From contig CALVTV010000022.1 of the NCBI GenBank assembly GCA_944363005.1, forward strand, positions 1 to 14,277: a stretch of 14,277 bases of DNA. The letters are read 5' to 3'. Positions within the stretch are counted from its first letter, which is position 1, and the number at the start of each line of letters is the position of its first letter. The position numbers and the translations under genes are program-made. The DNA comes from an uncultured Clostridia bacterium (GTDB lineage Bacteria; Bacillota; Clostridia; Christensenellales; Aristaeellaceae). The notes beneath the pieces were generated by a model. The model made no database searches. It was not told the DNA's origin and saw nothing but the letters and a program-made list of their open reading frames with translations. Positions 7,691 through 14,277 of the stretch are shown here, one piece after another.

Positions 7691-9073
7691 ATGGGGTTGA
7701 CCGATCAAATCAAAAAAACCGCGCTCAAAACAGCATTTGGCTATCTGGAAAAGAATCCGGAGGAAAACGCTCCCAAGCTGATGGCCTGGGTGGACAAGCT
7801 GGCGGGCACCGGCCCGGACAGCTTCCAGGCACAGCGCGACGCCATTCGCGCCGTCATCAACGACCCTGACAACAACATGTACCGGCTCGTCATGGACATC
7901 CTCACGCAGACGGATAATGAGGTGCTCAAGGCGACTTTCACCAACTTCTTCCTCAACGCGAACATCATCGGCTGGCCTGTTCAGGAAAAGAACCGCGAGA
8001 AGTACGGCTGCAACATCCCCTGGGCCATTCTGCTCGATCCAACCTCGGCCTGCAATCTGCACTGCACCGGCTGCTGGGCTGCGGAGTACGGCAACAAATT
8101 GAACCTGTCTTTTGACGAGATCGACTCGATCATCACGCAGGGCAAGGCGCTGGGCATCTACATGTACATCTACACCGGCGGCGAGCCGCTGGTGCGCAAA
8201 AAGGATCTGATCGCCCTGTGCGAAAAGCACAGCGACTGCCAGTTCCTCTCCTTCACCAACGGCACGCTGATCGACGAAGCCTTTGCTGACGAGATGCTGC
8301 GCGTGAAGAACTTCATTCCCGCCATCAGTCTGGAGGGCTTTGAGGAGGCGACCGACGGCCGCCGCGGCCAAGGCGTCTATCAGAAGGCTGTCCGCGCCAT
8401 GCAGATCCTGCATGACAAGCACCTGCCGTTCGGCATCTCTGCCTGCTACACCAGCGCCAATGTGGATTCCATCGCCTCGGACGAATACATCGACTTCATC
8501 TGCGGCCTGGGCGCGCGCTTCATCTGGTATTTCCACTACATGCCTGTCGGCAACGACGCCGCGCCGCAGCTGCTGCCCAGCCCGGAGCAGCGGGAATACA
8601 TGTACCATCGCATCCGCGAAATCCGCTCCACCAAACCCATCTTCGCAATGGACTTCCAGAACGACGGCGAGTATGTGGGCGGCTGCATCGCCGGAGGTCG
8701 CCGCTATCTGCACATCAATGCCAACGGCGACGTCGATCCCTGCGTGTTCATCCACTATTCCAATGCGAACATCCGTGAGGTCAGCTTGCTCGACGCGCTG
8801 CGCTCCCCAATCTTCATGGCCTATCACGACGGGCAGCCGTTCAACGACAACATGTTGCGCCCCTGCCCGATGCTGGAAAACCCGGAGATGCTGCGGGAGA
8901 TCGTCGAAAAGACCGGCGCGCATTCGACCGACCCGCAGGCACCTGAATCCGCCGACCATCTGTGCGGGAAGTGCGACGATTACGCGAAAAACTGGACGCC
9001 GACCGCAGAGCGCCTGTGGGCATGCAGCCACAGCTGCGCAGACTGCGCCTCTGCCTGCGGCAAGGAGGGCTGA
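7691..9073 (+). CDS. radical SAM enzyme with SPASM-like and extra cysteine clusters
   Basis: A 460-residue radical SAM protein. Residues 1-110 form a helical N-terminal domain without cysteines until Cys107. The catalytic cluster motif is C121-N-L-H-C125-T-G-C128, followed by a YTGGEPL SAM-binding strand (161-167). After the barrel come Cys332, Cys351 (HINANGDVDPC) and Cys392 (RPCPM), a SPASM-like pattern that normally binds auxiliary 4Fe-4S clusters. The last 36 residues hold six more cysteines (425, 428, 445, 449, 452, 456). The start at 7691 follows AAAGGAG; the longer open frame is rejected for lack of a site. The stop lies 3 bp before metK, so the two are co-transcribed. The substrate is unknown: no RiPP precursor is visible, and the neighbours suggest lipids. 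I know the sequence type as a widespread clostridial 'radical SAM protein' without a settled function. Confidence 0.92.
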   Translation: MGLTDQIKKTALKTAFGYLEKNPEENAPKLMAWVDKLAGTGPDSFQAQRDAIRAVINDPDNNMYRLVMDILTQTDNEVLKATFTNFFLNANIIGWPVQEKNREKYGCNIPWAILLDPTSACNLHCTGCWAAEYGNKLNLSFDEIDSIITQGKALGIYMYIYTGGEPLVRKKDLIALCEKHSDCQFLSFTNGTLIDEAFADEMLRVKNFIPAISLEGFEEATDGRRGQGVYQKAVRAMQILHDKHLPFGISACYTSANVDSIASDEYIDFICGLGARFIWYFHYMPVGNDAAPQLLPSPEQREYMYHRIREIRSTKPIFAMDFQNDGEYVGGCIAGGRRYLHINANGDVDPCVFIHYSNANIREVSLLDALRSPIFMAYHDGQPFNDNMLRPCPMLENPEMLREIVEKTGAHSTDPQAPESADHLCGKCDDYAKNWTPTAERLWACSHSCADCASACGKEG

Positions 9074-9076
9074 GCT

Positions 9077-10240
9077 ATGACCACCTATTTCACGTCCGAA
9101 AGCGTTACACAGGGTCATCCCGACAAGGTCTGCGACCAGATTGCCGACGCGATTCTCGACGCAGTGCTTGCCGCCGACCCGTATGCCCATGTCGCCTGTG
9201 AAGTGACGGCCATCACCGATTCCGTTCACATCTTCGGCGAGATCACCACGCTTGCGCGCGTTGATTACGAGGCAGTTGCGCGTGAGACGATCCGCGCCAT
9301 TGGGTACACAACGCCCGGCCATGGCTTTGACGCCGACACCTGCCGGATTGTGGTTGACCTGCATGAGCAGTCGCCCGATATCAACATGGGCGTGCAGCGT
9401 GAAAACGAGGAGGAAAGCGGTGCCGGCGATCAGGGCATGATGTTCGGCTATGCATGCCGGGAGACGGAAAGCCTCATGCCGCTGCCCATCGAGCTGGCCC
9501 ATGCGCTCACGCGCCGGCTCGCCGATGTGCGCGAGATGCGCATCATCCCAGAGCTTCTGCCGGACGGAAAGGCGCAGGTGACCGTTCAGTATGAGGATGG
9601 CATCCCCACGCGCATCGACACGGTGGTGGTCTCCACCCAGCACACGGACAGCATTTCCGAAGCAGAGCTGCGTGCGCAGGTGATCGACGAGGTGATCCTC
9701 AAGGCGCTGCCGGCCAATCTGCTGGACGATCGGACGCACATGCTGATCAATCCGACCGGCCGCTTTTTGATCGGAGGCCCGGCGGGTGACAGCGGATTGA
9801 CAGGCCGCAAGCTGATTGTGGATACCTACGGCGGCTATGCGCGCCACGGCGGCGGTGCGTTCTCCGGCAAGGATCCGACCAAGGTGGACCGCAGCGCAGC
9901 CTACATGGCGCGTTATCTGGCCAAGAATGTCGTTGCCGCGGGCTTTGCGGACCGTTGTGAGGTGCAGCTCAGCTATGCCATCGGCGTGGCACAGCCCGTC
10001 TCGCTGCTGGTGGATACCTTTGGCACAGAATCTATTCCCACCCAGGAGATTCGCAGGCTGATTCTTGACAGCGTAGACATGCGCCCGACAGCGATTATCC
10101 GCCGCTTTGAACTGCGCGAACCGATATACAGCAAGGTTTCCTGCTATGGTCACTTTGGAGAGCATGCCAGAGAGATGCCTTGGGAACAGATGGAGTTGGC
10201 TGCCGTGTGGCTTCAGCAGACGCGTATACACTGCGCATAA
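9077..10240 (+). CDS. metK: S-adenosylmethionine synthetase
   Basis: MetK makes S-adenosylmethionine from methionine and ATP in the cytosol. The 387-residue length is normal. Diagnostic motifs are present: [12 protein letters not shown] (6-17, ATP and methionine binding), [12 protein letters not shown] (115-126), [16 protein letters not shown] (258-273, phosphate loop) and RGARHGG-like YGGYARHGG (251-259). The start follows AAGGAGG, which lies inside the end of the radical SAM gene, 3 bp upstream, so coupling is likely. The last 15 residues (after PWE at 368-370) are unlike the usual lysine-rich end, which may be simple divergence. Pairing with a radical SAM gene suggests a dedicated SAM supply; whether the genome has a second metK is not visible. 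A terminator follows. Confidence 0.97.
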   Translation: MTTYFTSESVTQGHPDKVCDQIADAILDAVLAADPYAHVACEVTAITDSVHIFGEITTLARVDYEAVARETIRAIGYTTPGHGFDADTCRIVVDLHEQSPDINMGVQRENEEESGAGDQGMMFGYACRETESLMPLPIELAHALTRRLADVREMRIIPELLPDGKAQVTVQYEDGIPTRIDTVVVSTQHTDSISEAELRAQVIDEVILKALPANLLDDRTHMLINPTGRFLIGGPAGDSGLTGRKLIVDTYGGYARHGGGAFSGKDPTKVDRSAAYMARYLAKNVVAAGFADRCEVQLSYAIGVAQPVSLLVDTFGTESIPTQEIRRLILDSVDMRPTAIIRRFELREPIYSKVSCYGHFGEHAREMPWEQMELAAVWLQQTRIHCA

Positions 10241-10267
10241 TCCGGCGCTTTCATCCACACAGGAACA

Positions 10268-10304
10268 GCCGGAGCATCGCTATCCTGATGCTCCGGCTTT
10301 GTTT
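10268..10304 (+). terminator. intrinsic terminator after metK
   Basis: GCCGGAGCATC (10268-10278) pairs perfectly with GATGCTCCGGC (10287-10297) around an 8-base loop and is followed by TTTGTTT. It ends the radical SAM-metK unit, 27 bp after the metK stop. The next gene starts only 40 bp further on without a clear promoter, so partial read-through is possible. Confidence 0.85.
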
Positions 10305-10341
10305 CTCCGCGCATCAGGGGAGAATCGAAAGGAAGGTTATC

Positions 10342-11184
10342 ATGTCCGTCAAGATTATCGCAGATTCCACCTGTGATCTGCCTGCGGATTTGCTGGCACA
10401 GTACGACATCACCATTCTGCCGCTGTCCATCAACAGGGATGGGCAATTCTATAAGGACGGCGTCGAAATCACGCCGCAGGACATCTTTGTGCATGTCGAT
10501 GCGGGCGGCGCGCTCTGCTCGACAGCGGCTGTCAACATCGAAGAGTTTACAGCCTGCTTTGCCCAGTACAGCGGCGCGTACGATGCGGTCATCTGCGTGA
10601 CCATCAGCGCGGAGATGTCCAGCTGTTATCAGAACGCCTGCATGGCTGCCGCATCCTTTCCCAATGTCTATGTGGTGGACTCCCGCAACCTGTCCAGCGC
10701 ACAGGGCCTGATTGCCCTGGAGGCTGCAAGACTTGCCCCGCAGGGGTTCTCAGGCCGCGAAATTGCCCGAATCCTGAACGAGGCAACCGGCAGGGTGCAG
10801 TCCAGCTTTCTGCTTGACCGGCTCGACTACATGCGCAAGGGCGGGCGCTGCTCCGCCGTCGCCGCGCTGGGCGCCAACCTCATGCACCTCAAGCCCTGCA
10901 TCGCCGTCCGGGAGGGCAAAATGGGCGTCGTGAAGAAATACCGCGGCTCCTTTGAGCACTGCATGGTTCAGTACACCAAGGAGCTCCTGACGCAGCATCC
11001 TGACAGCGGCAACGACATTGCCATTGTCGTCCATCCCGCCGCGGATCGCGCTGCCGTTGAGGCGACCCTTCGCACGCTGAAGGAGGATGGACGGTTCAGG
11101 GCCGTCTATGAAGCCCGTACGGGATGCACCGTGGCCTGCCATTGCGGAGCGAATACCATCGGCGTCATGTTCATGACCGACTGA
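10342..11184 (+). CDS. DegV family (FakB-like) fatty-acid-binding protein
   Basis: DegV proteins bind one fatty acid; the FakB branch presents exogenous or recycled fatty acids to the kinase FakA for phosphorylation. The 280-residue length is standard. Motifs in order: IADSTCDLP (6-14), CSTAAVN (59-65), TISAEMSSCYQNA (87-99), LDYMRKGGR (161-169), LMHLKPCIAVREG (180-192) and HCGANTIGV (267-275). The Thr61, Ser93/94, Arg169 and His267 positions match, from memory, residues around the fatty-acid carboxylate in FakB. The start at 10342 follows GAAAGGAAGG; the longer open frame runs back into metK and is rejected. No FakA homologue is in the window. It is followed by a patatin-type lipase, which could generate its ligand. 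Confidence 0.94.
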   Translation: MSVKIIADSTCDLPADLLAQYDITILPLSINRDGQFYKDGVEITPQDIFVHVDAGGALCSTAAVNIEEFTACFAQYSGAYDAVICVTISAEMSSCYQNACMAAASFPNVYVVDSRNLSSAQGLIALEAARLAPQGFSGREIARILNEATGRVQSSFLLDRLDYMRKGGRCSAVAALGANLMHLKPCIAVREGKMGVVKKYRGSFEHCMVQYTKELLTQHPDSGNDIAIVVHPAADRAAVEATLRTLKEDGRFRAVYEARTGCTVACHCGANTIGVMFMTD

Positions 11185-11197
11185 CCCAAACGGCTGC

Positions 11198-11226
11198 TTC
11201 TTTCAGCCACAAAAGCATGGTATACT
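11198..11226 (+). promoter_or_regulatory. extended -10 promoter of the patatin gene
   Basis: TGGTATACT (11218-11226) is a good extended -10 element. A weak -35 box TTCTTT (11198-11203) lies 17 bp upstream. The start point would be about 25 bp before the ribosome binding site. A small stem (GGCTG 11192-11196 with CAGCC 11204-11208) overlaps the -35 region and follows the degV stop. Confidence 0.6.
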
Positions 11227-11258
11227 GAATCACAGCGTTTAGGGGAAGGAGAACAGGT

Positions 11259-12101
11259 ATGAAGATCGGCATCATCGACGTGGGCGGCGGCTTCCGTGAC
11301 GTCTACGGCGCAGGCGTGCTGGACGTGTGCATGGAGCAGGGTATCCGTTTTGATTACTGCATTGGTATTTCGGCGGGAAGCGCCAATCTGGCCTCGTATC
11401 TGTCCGGGCAGGCGGGGCGCAGTTATACCTTCTATATGGAGTATGTCTTTCGCAGGGAATACGCCAGCCTAGATAACTGGCTGAAAACCCGGAACTACGT
11501 AAACCTTAATTACGTCTACGGCACGCTTTCCAACAGCGACGGAGAGAACCCGATCGATTATTCTGCCATAGAAAGGAATCCAGCAAGCTTCTATGTCGGC
11601 GCGTGCAACGCCATGACGGGCGAACCGATTTATTTCGATAGGACATATCTGGCACAGGATCACTACGATATCTTCAAGGCCTCCTGCGCCCTTCCGGTGT
11701 TCTGTCGTCCCTACACGATTGAGGGTATTCCGTATCTGGACGGCGGCATTTCTGATCCGATTCCTCTGGATAAGGCTTTCAACGACGGATGTGACAAGGT
11801 TGTTCTGATCCTGACCCGCCCGATCGACCAGCCCCGTCAAGCAAGAAAGGATCGCGTGATTGCCGACCTGCTTTCGCGCTCCTACCCAAAGGCCGGTGAA
11901 AGGATGCGCATCCGTTATCAAACGTACAATGCAGGCGTAGCGCTTGCCCAAAGGCTTCAAGCGCAGGGAAAGGTGCTGATCGTCGCACCGGATGATATCT
12001 GCGGACTTTCCACTCTCACAAAAGATCAGGGGAAATTGAAGGCAATGTACGAGAAAGGGGTTCGGGATGCAGGAAGCATTGACGCATTTTTGAGAAATTG
12101 A
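11259..12101 (+). CDS. patatin-like phospholipase
   Basis: A 280-residue serine lipid acyl hydrolase of the bacterial patatin family (YjjU/RssA-like). The oxyanion loop is GGGFRD (9-14), the nucleophile elbow GISAG (36-40) has Ser38, and the dyad aspartate is Asp161 in YLDGGISDPIPL (159-170). All catalytic elements are present. There is no signal peptide, so it is presumably cytosolic and may act at the membrane inner face. The start follows GGAAGGAG, 7 bp upstream. It has its own promoter, 74 bp after degV, on the same strand. The substrate is inferred to be phospholipid or another acyl ester. Its last 76 bp overlap, in antisense, the open frame of the DUF4160 remnant. Confidence 0.94.
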   Translation: MKIGIIDVGGGFRDVYGAGVLDVCMEQGIRFDYCIGISAGSANLASYLSGQAGRSYTFYMEYVFRREYASLDNWLKTRNYVNLNYVYGTLSNSDGENPIDYSAIERNPASFYVGACNAMTGEPIYFDRTYLAQDHYDIFKASCALPVFCRPYTIEGIPYLDGGISDPIPLDKAFNDGCDKVVLILTRPIDQPRQARKDRVIADLLSRSYPKAGERMRIRYQTYNAGVALAQRLQAQGKVLIVAPDDICGLSTLTKDQGKLKAMYEKGVRDAGSIDAFLRN

Positions 12102-12235
12102 TTCTGAGCTTGCTGCGGTATAAAAGGGGGGATAATTCGCCCCTCGGACACATGCACATGAACAGGTTCCAGCGGTTCCCCTTCGTTTGTCCAGAAGAAT
12201 ACACAGTAGCGGTCAATCCTCAAGACCAGAGGCAC
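12026..12235 (-). pseudogene. truncated DUF4160 protein
   Basis: Reading from a GTG at 12235, the first 33 residues (VLRIDRYCVFFWTNEGE, then EPVHVHVSEG) closely fit the start of DUF4160 proteins, small accessory-genome proteins often paired with DUF2442. After VHVSEG the family pattern is lost, and the frame runs into the antisense of the patatin 3' end until 12026. The GTG is preferred to an ATG at 12259 because GGAGG (complement of 12244-12248) lies 8 bp before it and the family starts with MPxVLRI. The usual DUF2442 partner is absent downstream. I read it as a gene whose 3' half was lost, though its promoter and ribosome binding site remain good; a functional 69-residue product cannot be excluded. 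Confidence 0.65.
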
Positions 12236-12300
12236 CGCGGAAGCCTCCTTTTTGCGCAAACTCCAGAATCAACGGGGCTGTGAAAAAAGCCCCTGTTCCT

Positions 12301-12329
12301 ATTATACACGAACAACAAACAGCAAACAA
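12301..12329 (-). promoter_or_regulatory. near-consensus promoter of the DUF4160 remnant
   Basis: On the - strand TTGTTT (complement of 12324-12329), 17 bp, TATAAT (complement of 12301-12306). A GGGGCT/AGCCCC stem lies in the short leader (about 12275-12294) before the AAAAGGAGG site. It is one of the best-matching promoters in the window. Confidence 0.7.
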
Positions 12330-12330
12330 G

Positions 12331-12610
12331 AGCCTACCGCCGCGCATCTCCTCCGGCAGCATCTCGGGGCACATGCTTCATCTGCTATGCAGGCATCCAT
12401 CGCGGAAGGGAGGATTGGCAATAGCCGATATGCCCTGTTCTGGCGGCAGGATTTGATCGTTCGCACGCTTCTGCTTACTGACCATCCCCCAGGTAGAATC
12501 CGGACCAGGCGGAAAGCACGAATGAGCCTTCTTCCAACTGCTTCCAGGCTGTCCCGCTATGCAAATACACCTATTGGTTAGTAATGGTGAACTTTCCGGA
12601 ATGCTTCTCA
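12331..12610. other. gene-poor stretch, possible decayed coding on - strand
   Basis: No gene can be supported. A GTG-started frame on the - strand (12570 down to TAA at 12475-12477, 31 codons, with WKQLEEGSFVLSAWSGFYLGDG) reads like protein but has no clear ribosome binding site and no family I recognise. The rest shows no start-site or family evidence. Together with the neighbouring DUF4160 stump this looks like accessory DNA in decay. Confidence 0.3.
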
Positions 12611-12808
12611 TTATTTATATATACCAAGAGAGGTTCGACCTCGTGGCATGTATCCTTTGCTGCGGATGCTTCCCTCTTTGAGCAGCAATATCTCCTGCTG
12701 AAAGCCCAGATATCGAACCCGGTCCACCGTTACAGGATGGGCTTCCCGAACCGGAACGTCCAAAGCGTTTCCGCATATATCATGCAGAATCATGCGTTTG
12801 TTTTCCAT
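12611..12808 (-). CDS. hypothetical 65-residue protein
   Basis: I do not recognise this family. The ATG at 12806-12808 is preceded by AGAAAGG at 8 bp on the - strand. The product is basic and soluble (for example RVRYLGFQQEILLLKEG and YMPRGRTSLGIYK), without membrane segments or cysteine motifs beyond one Cys. It ends at a TAA. It lies between the recombinase and the DUF4160 remnant, all on the - strand, as expected for cargo or flank genes of a mobile element. It could be a fragment of a longer gene. Confidence 0.4.
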   Translation of the reverse strand: MENKRMILHDICGNALDVPVREAHPVTVDRVRYLGFQQEILLLKEGSIRSKGYMPRGRTSLGIYK

Positions 12809-12857
12809 AATGCAGCCTTTCTAACAAATCTCAATAGCAGATAATCATATGATTCCA

Positions 12858-12896
12858 ATCCCAGATACCAGCATCCCAAATAGTCGTGGTATCCCA
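12858..12896. repeat. dyad and ATCCCA repeats beside the recombinase
   Basis: GATACCA (12864-12870) and TGGTATC (12887-12893) form a 7-bp inverted repeat with a 16-bp centre. ATCCCA occurs three times in the same direction (12858, 12873 and 12891). The site lies about 100 bp beyond the recombinase stop, a place where attachment sites of large serine recombinases are often found. The role as an attachment site is only a suggestion. Confidence 0.25.
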
Positions 12897-12921
12897 CCAA
12901 CTCGTAATGTATTTTGAATGT

Positions 12922-12987
12922 GCAAAAACCCCGCAAGCCCGGCTCCCGGCGAATTGCTCGCCGCCTGCTCAGCTTGCGGGTTTTTGC
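12922..12987. terminator. bidirectional terminator after the recombinase
   Basis: GCAAAAACCCCGCAAGC (12922-12938) pairs with GCTTGCGGGTTTTTGC (12972-12987) with one bulged C. An inner GGCGA/TCGCC stem fills the loop. Runs of A and T at the two ends give a T tract in either direction. It lies 5 bp after the recombinase stop on the - strand. Confidence 0.85.
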
Positions 12988-12992
12988 GTTGA

Positions 12993-14277
12993 TTATATAG
13001 TCATTGGGATCTCGGTTCCGTCCTTGAAGCGAAAGACCATCTGCCTATCATTCTTCCCCTGTCCCTTGCAAACAGTCACGCAGTCAACCGTTCCAGCGAA
13101 CACGCTTTCATCAAATTCAGTCAGAAGATCTGTCCTGCTGATCCTCTGAAGATAGGCTTCGATGCTTCGACTACGGCCTACCCTGTCCATGATCTGGCTT
13201 TTGACCTTCGCAATGCCTTTTTTCAGCTCGTCACACCGGGCGTACAGGGCTTCAATGCGGAGCTTGTACTCCTGCTGATCCTGCGCCACCTGCGCATTTT
13301 CCCGGATCAGGCGTTCTATCCTGTCGTTTACAGCATCCTGCTCTGCCTGCAGGCGCTCCGCCTTCTGTTCAAGGGAACTCGTATCATTCAGTGTCCTCAG
13401 CGCCTGAGAGCAGGCCTCAATGATCTCCGCTTTTTTCTGAATCATCTGATTGATCGCTTTCAAAAAAGCAGTTTGCAGCTCCTCTTCCCGAAGATGTGGC
13501 GAAGGACACGGGGAACCCTTCGTCTCGTACTTCCTGTTGCAGCGCCATATCTGCGAGCGATAAGCATCCGTGCTGTGCCAAACCTTGCTGCCATAGTACG
13601 CGCCGCATTCCCCGCAGACAATTCGGCTGGAGAATATGCTGACCGCGCTGGTATGCCTTCCCTGCTCCTGGCGGCGTCTCAATTCATGCTGGACAAGGTC
13701 GAACACCTCCTCCGTGATAATCGCCGGATGGCTGTTCTCAACATAGTACTGGGGAACCTCTCCCTCATTCGCTTTCTTTTTCTTCTGAAGAAAATCTATT
13801 GTGAACGTCTTTTGCAGCAAGGCGTCTCCTTTATACTTTTCATTCGTCAGAATGGATTTCACCGTGCTGCTCTGCCACTTCTCCTTGCCTGCGGGTGAGG
13901 GAACACCCTTTCTTCTTAGATGAGTGGCAATACCGGATGGGGTCTTACCGTCCAGAAACATGCCATAGATCTGCCGAACGATTTCTGCCTCCCGCTCCAC
14001 GATTTGCATCGTTCCGTCTTCACCCTTCTCATAGCCAAGAAAGTGCGAGTAGGGTACGGACACCTTTCCATCCGCAATTCGCTTTCGCCAGCCCCATGTG
14101 ACGTTTTCCGAGATTGACCGGCTTTCCTCCTGCGCCAGCGAAGACATGATGGTAATCAGCAGTTCGCCCTTGCTGTCCAGCGTGTCGATGTTCTCCTTTT
14201 CAAAGAATACCCCCACGCCCTTTTCCTTCAGCCTGCGGATCGTCGTCAGCGTATCCACCGTATTGCGGGCAAAGCGG
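12993..14277 (-). CDS. large serine recombinase, C-terminal part (N-terminus outside window)
   Basis: A site-specific integrase/transposase of the large serine recombinase family (TnpX or phage-integrase type), which inserts and excises mobile elements at short att sites. The frame is open to the window edge, where RFARNT-VDTL continues the typical SRFARNTVD block; the GTG at 14258 is therefore not the start. About 428 residues are visible. Numbered from that GTG: the end of the resolvase catalytic domain (about 1-60, with ENIDT and SSLAQEESRSISENV), the recombinase domain (about 70-180, with GKTPSGIATHL), a zinc ribbon (C215, C218, C240, C251), a long coiled-coil region (about 295-355) and a C-terminal strand (FRFKDGTEIPM). 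The active-site serine lies outside the window. It marks one end of an integrated element that extends to the right or reaches left into 12102-12992. Confidence 0.95.
   Translation of the reverse strand, partial: RFARNTVDTLTTIRRLKEKGVGVFFEKENIDTLDSKGELLITIMSSLAQEESRSISENVTWGWRKRIADGKVSVPYSHFLGYEKGEDGTMQIVEREAEIVRQIYGMFLDGKTPSGIATHLRRKGVPSPAGKEKWQSSTVKSILTNEKYKGDALLQKTFTIDFLQKKKKANEGEVPQYYVENSHPAIITEEVFDLVQHELRRRQEQGRHTSAVSIFSSRIVCGECGAYYGSKVWHSTDAYRSQIWRCNRKYETKGSPCPSPHLREEELQTAFLKAINQMIQKKAEIIEACSQALRTLNDTSSLEQKAERLQAEQDAVNDRIERLIRENAQVAQDQQEYKLRIEALYARCDELKKGIAKVKSQIMDRVGRSRSIEAYLQRISRTDLLTEFDESVFAGTVDCVTVCKGQGKNDRQMVFRFKDGTEIPMTI

Noticed and set aside
7628..10258. 876-codon open frame on the - strand opposite the radical SAM and metK genes
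   Set aside because: It is an antisense shadow: the + strand frames carry CX3CX2C, GHPDK and GAGDQG motifs with good ribosome binding sites, while the - frame has low-complexity composition and no family features.
12126..12143. GGGG/CCCC stem after the patatin gene as its terminator
   Set aside because: The stem is only 4 bp and has no T tract on the + strand.

Overview
The window looks like a chromosomal stretch of a Gram-positive anaerobe of the class Clostridia (Bacillota). This rests on strong Shine-Dalgarno sites (AGGAGG/AAAGGAG) before almost every start, extended -10 promoters (TGNTATACT type), dense intrinsic terminators, moderately high GC, and clostridial-type families: a TetR regulator with DCGINR-FYYHF, an Mbeg1-like hydrolase, DegV and a large serine recombinase. 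Genus cannot be read from the sequence.

Layout. Positions 1-393 hold no gene but several hairpins, including a strong + strand terminator (253-301). Positions 394-1322 (-) are a decayed UDP-galactopyranose mutase gene (glf) with three frameshifts, one internal stop and no N-terminus. Positions 1365-3158 (-) encode an intact oleate hydratase, preceded on the same strand by a TetR regulator (3291-3857). Positions 4075-6456 (-) form a three-gene operon: an HdeD/DUF308 membrane protein, an Mbeg1-like (DUF2974) serine hydrolase and a small two-helix membrane protein of unknown function. A second, paralogous TetR (6781-7347, -) is divergent from a + strand series: radical SAM enzyme (7691-9073), S-adenosylmethionine synthetase metK (9077-10240, 3 bp after the radical SAM gene), DegV/FakB-type fatty-acid-binding protein (10342-11184) and patatin-like phospholipase (11259-12101). 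Positions 12102-12992 are gene-poor, with a truncated DUF4160 gene that keeps a near-consensus promoter and a 65-codon orphan ORF. From 12993 to the window edge (-) runs the C-terminal part of a large serine recombinase, which marks the side of an integrated element.

How the genes may work together (inference). Several neighbours share a lipid theme: patatin (releases acyl chains), DegV/FakB-like (carries fatty acids), oleate hydratase (hydrates unsaturated fatty acids), an alpha/beta-hydrolase, and two closely related TetR regulators, each next to a lipid-type or radical SAM unit. The radical SAM enzyme has its own MetK in the same operon and a cysteine-rich C-terminus. The most interesting reading is a membrane or fatty-acid modification locus built around an uncharacterised radical SAM enzyme with a dedicated SAM supply. 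This is a hypothesis; the sequence does not show its substrate.
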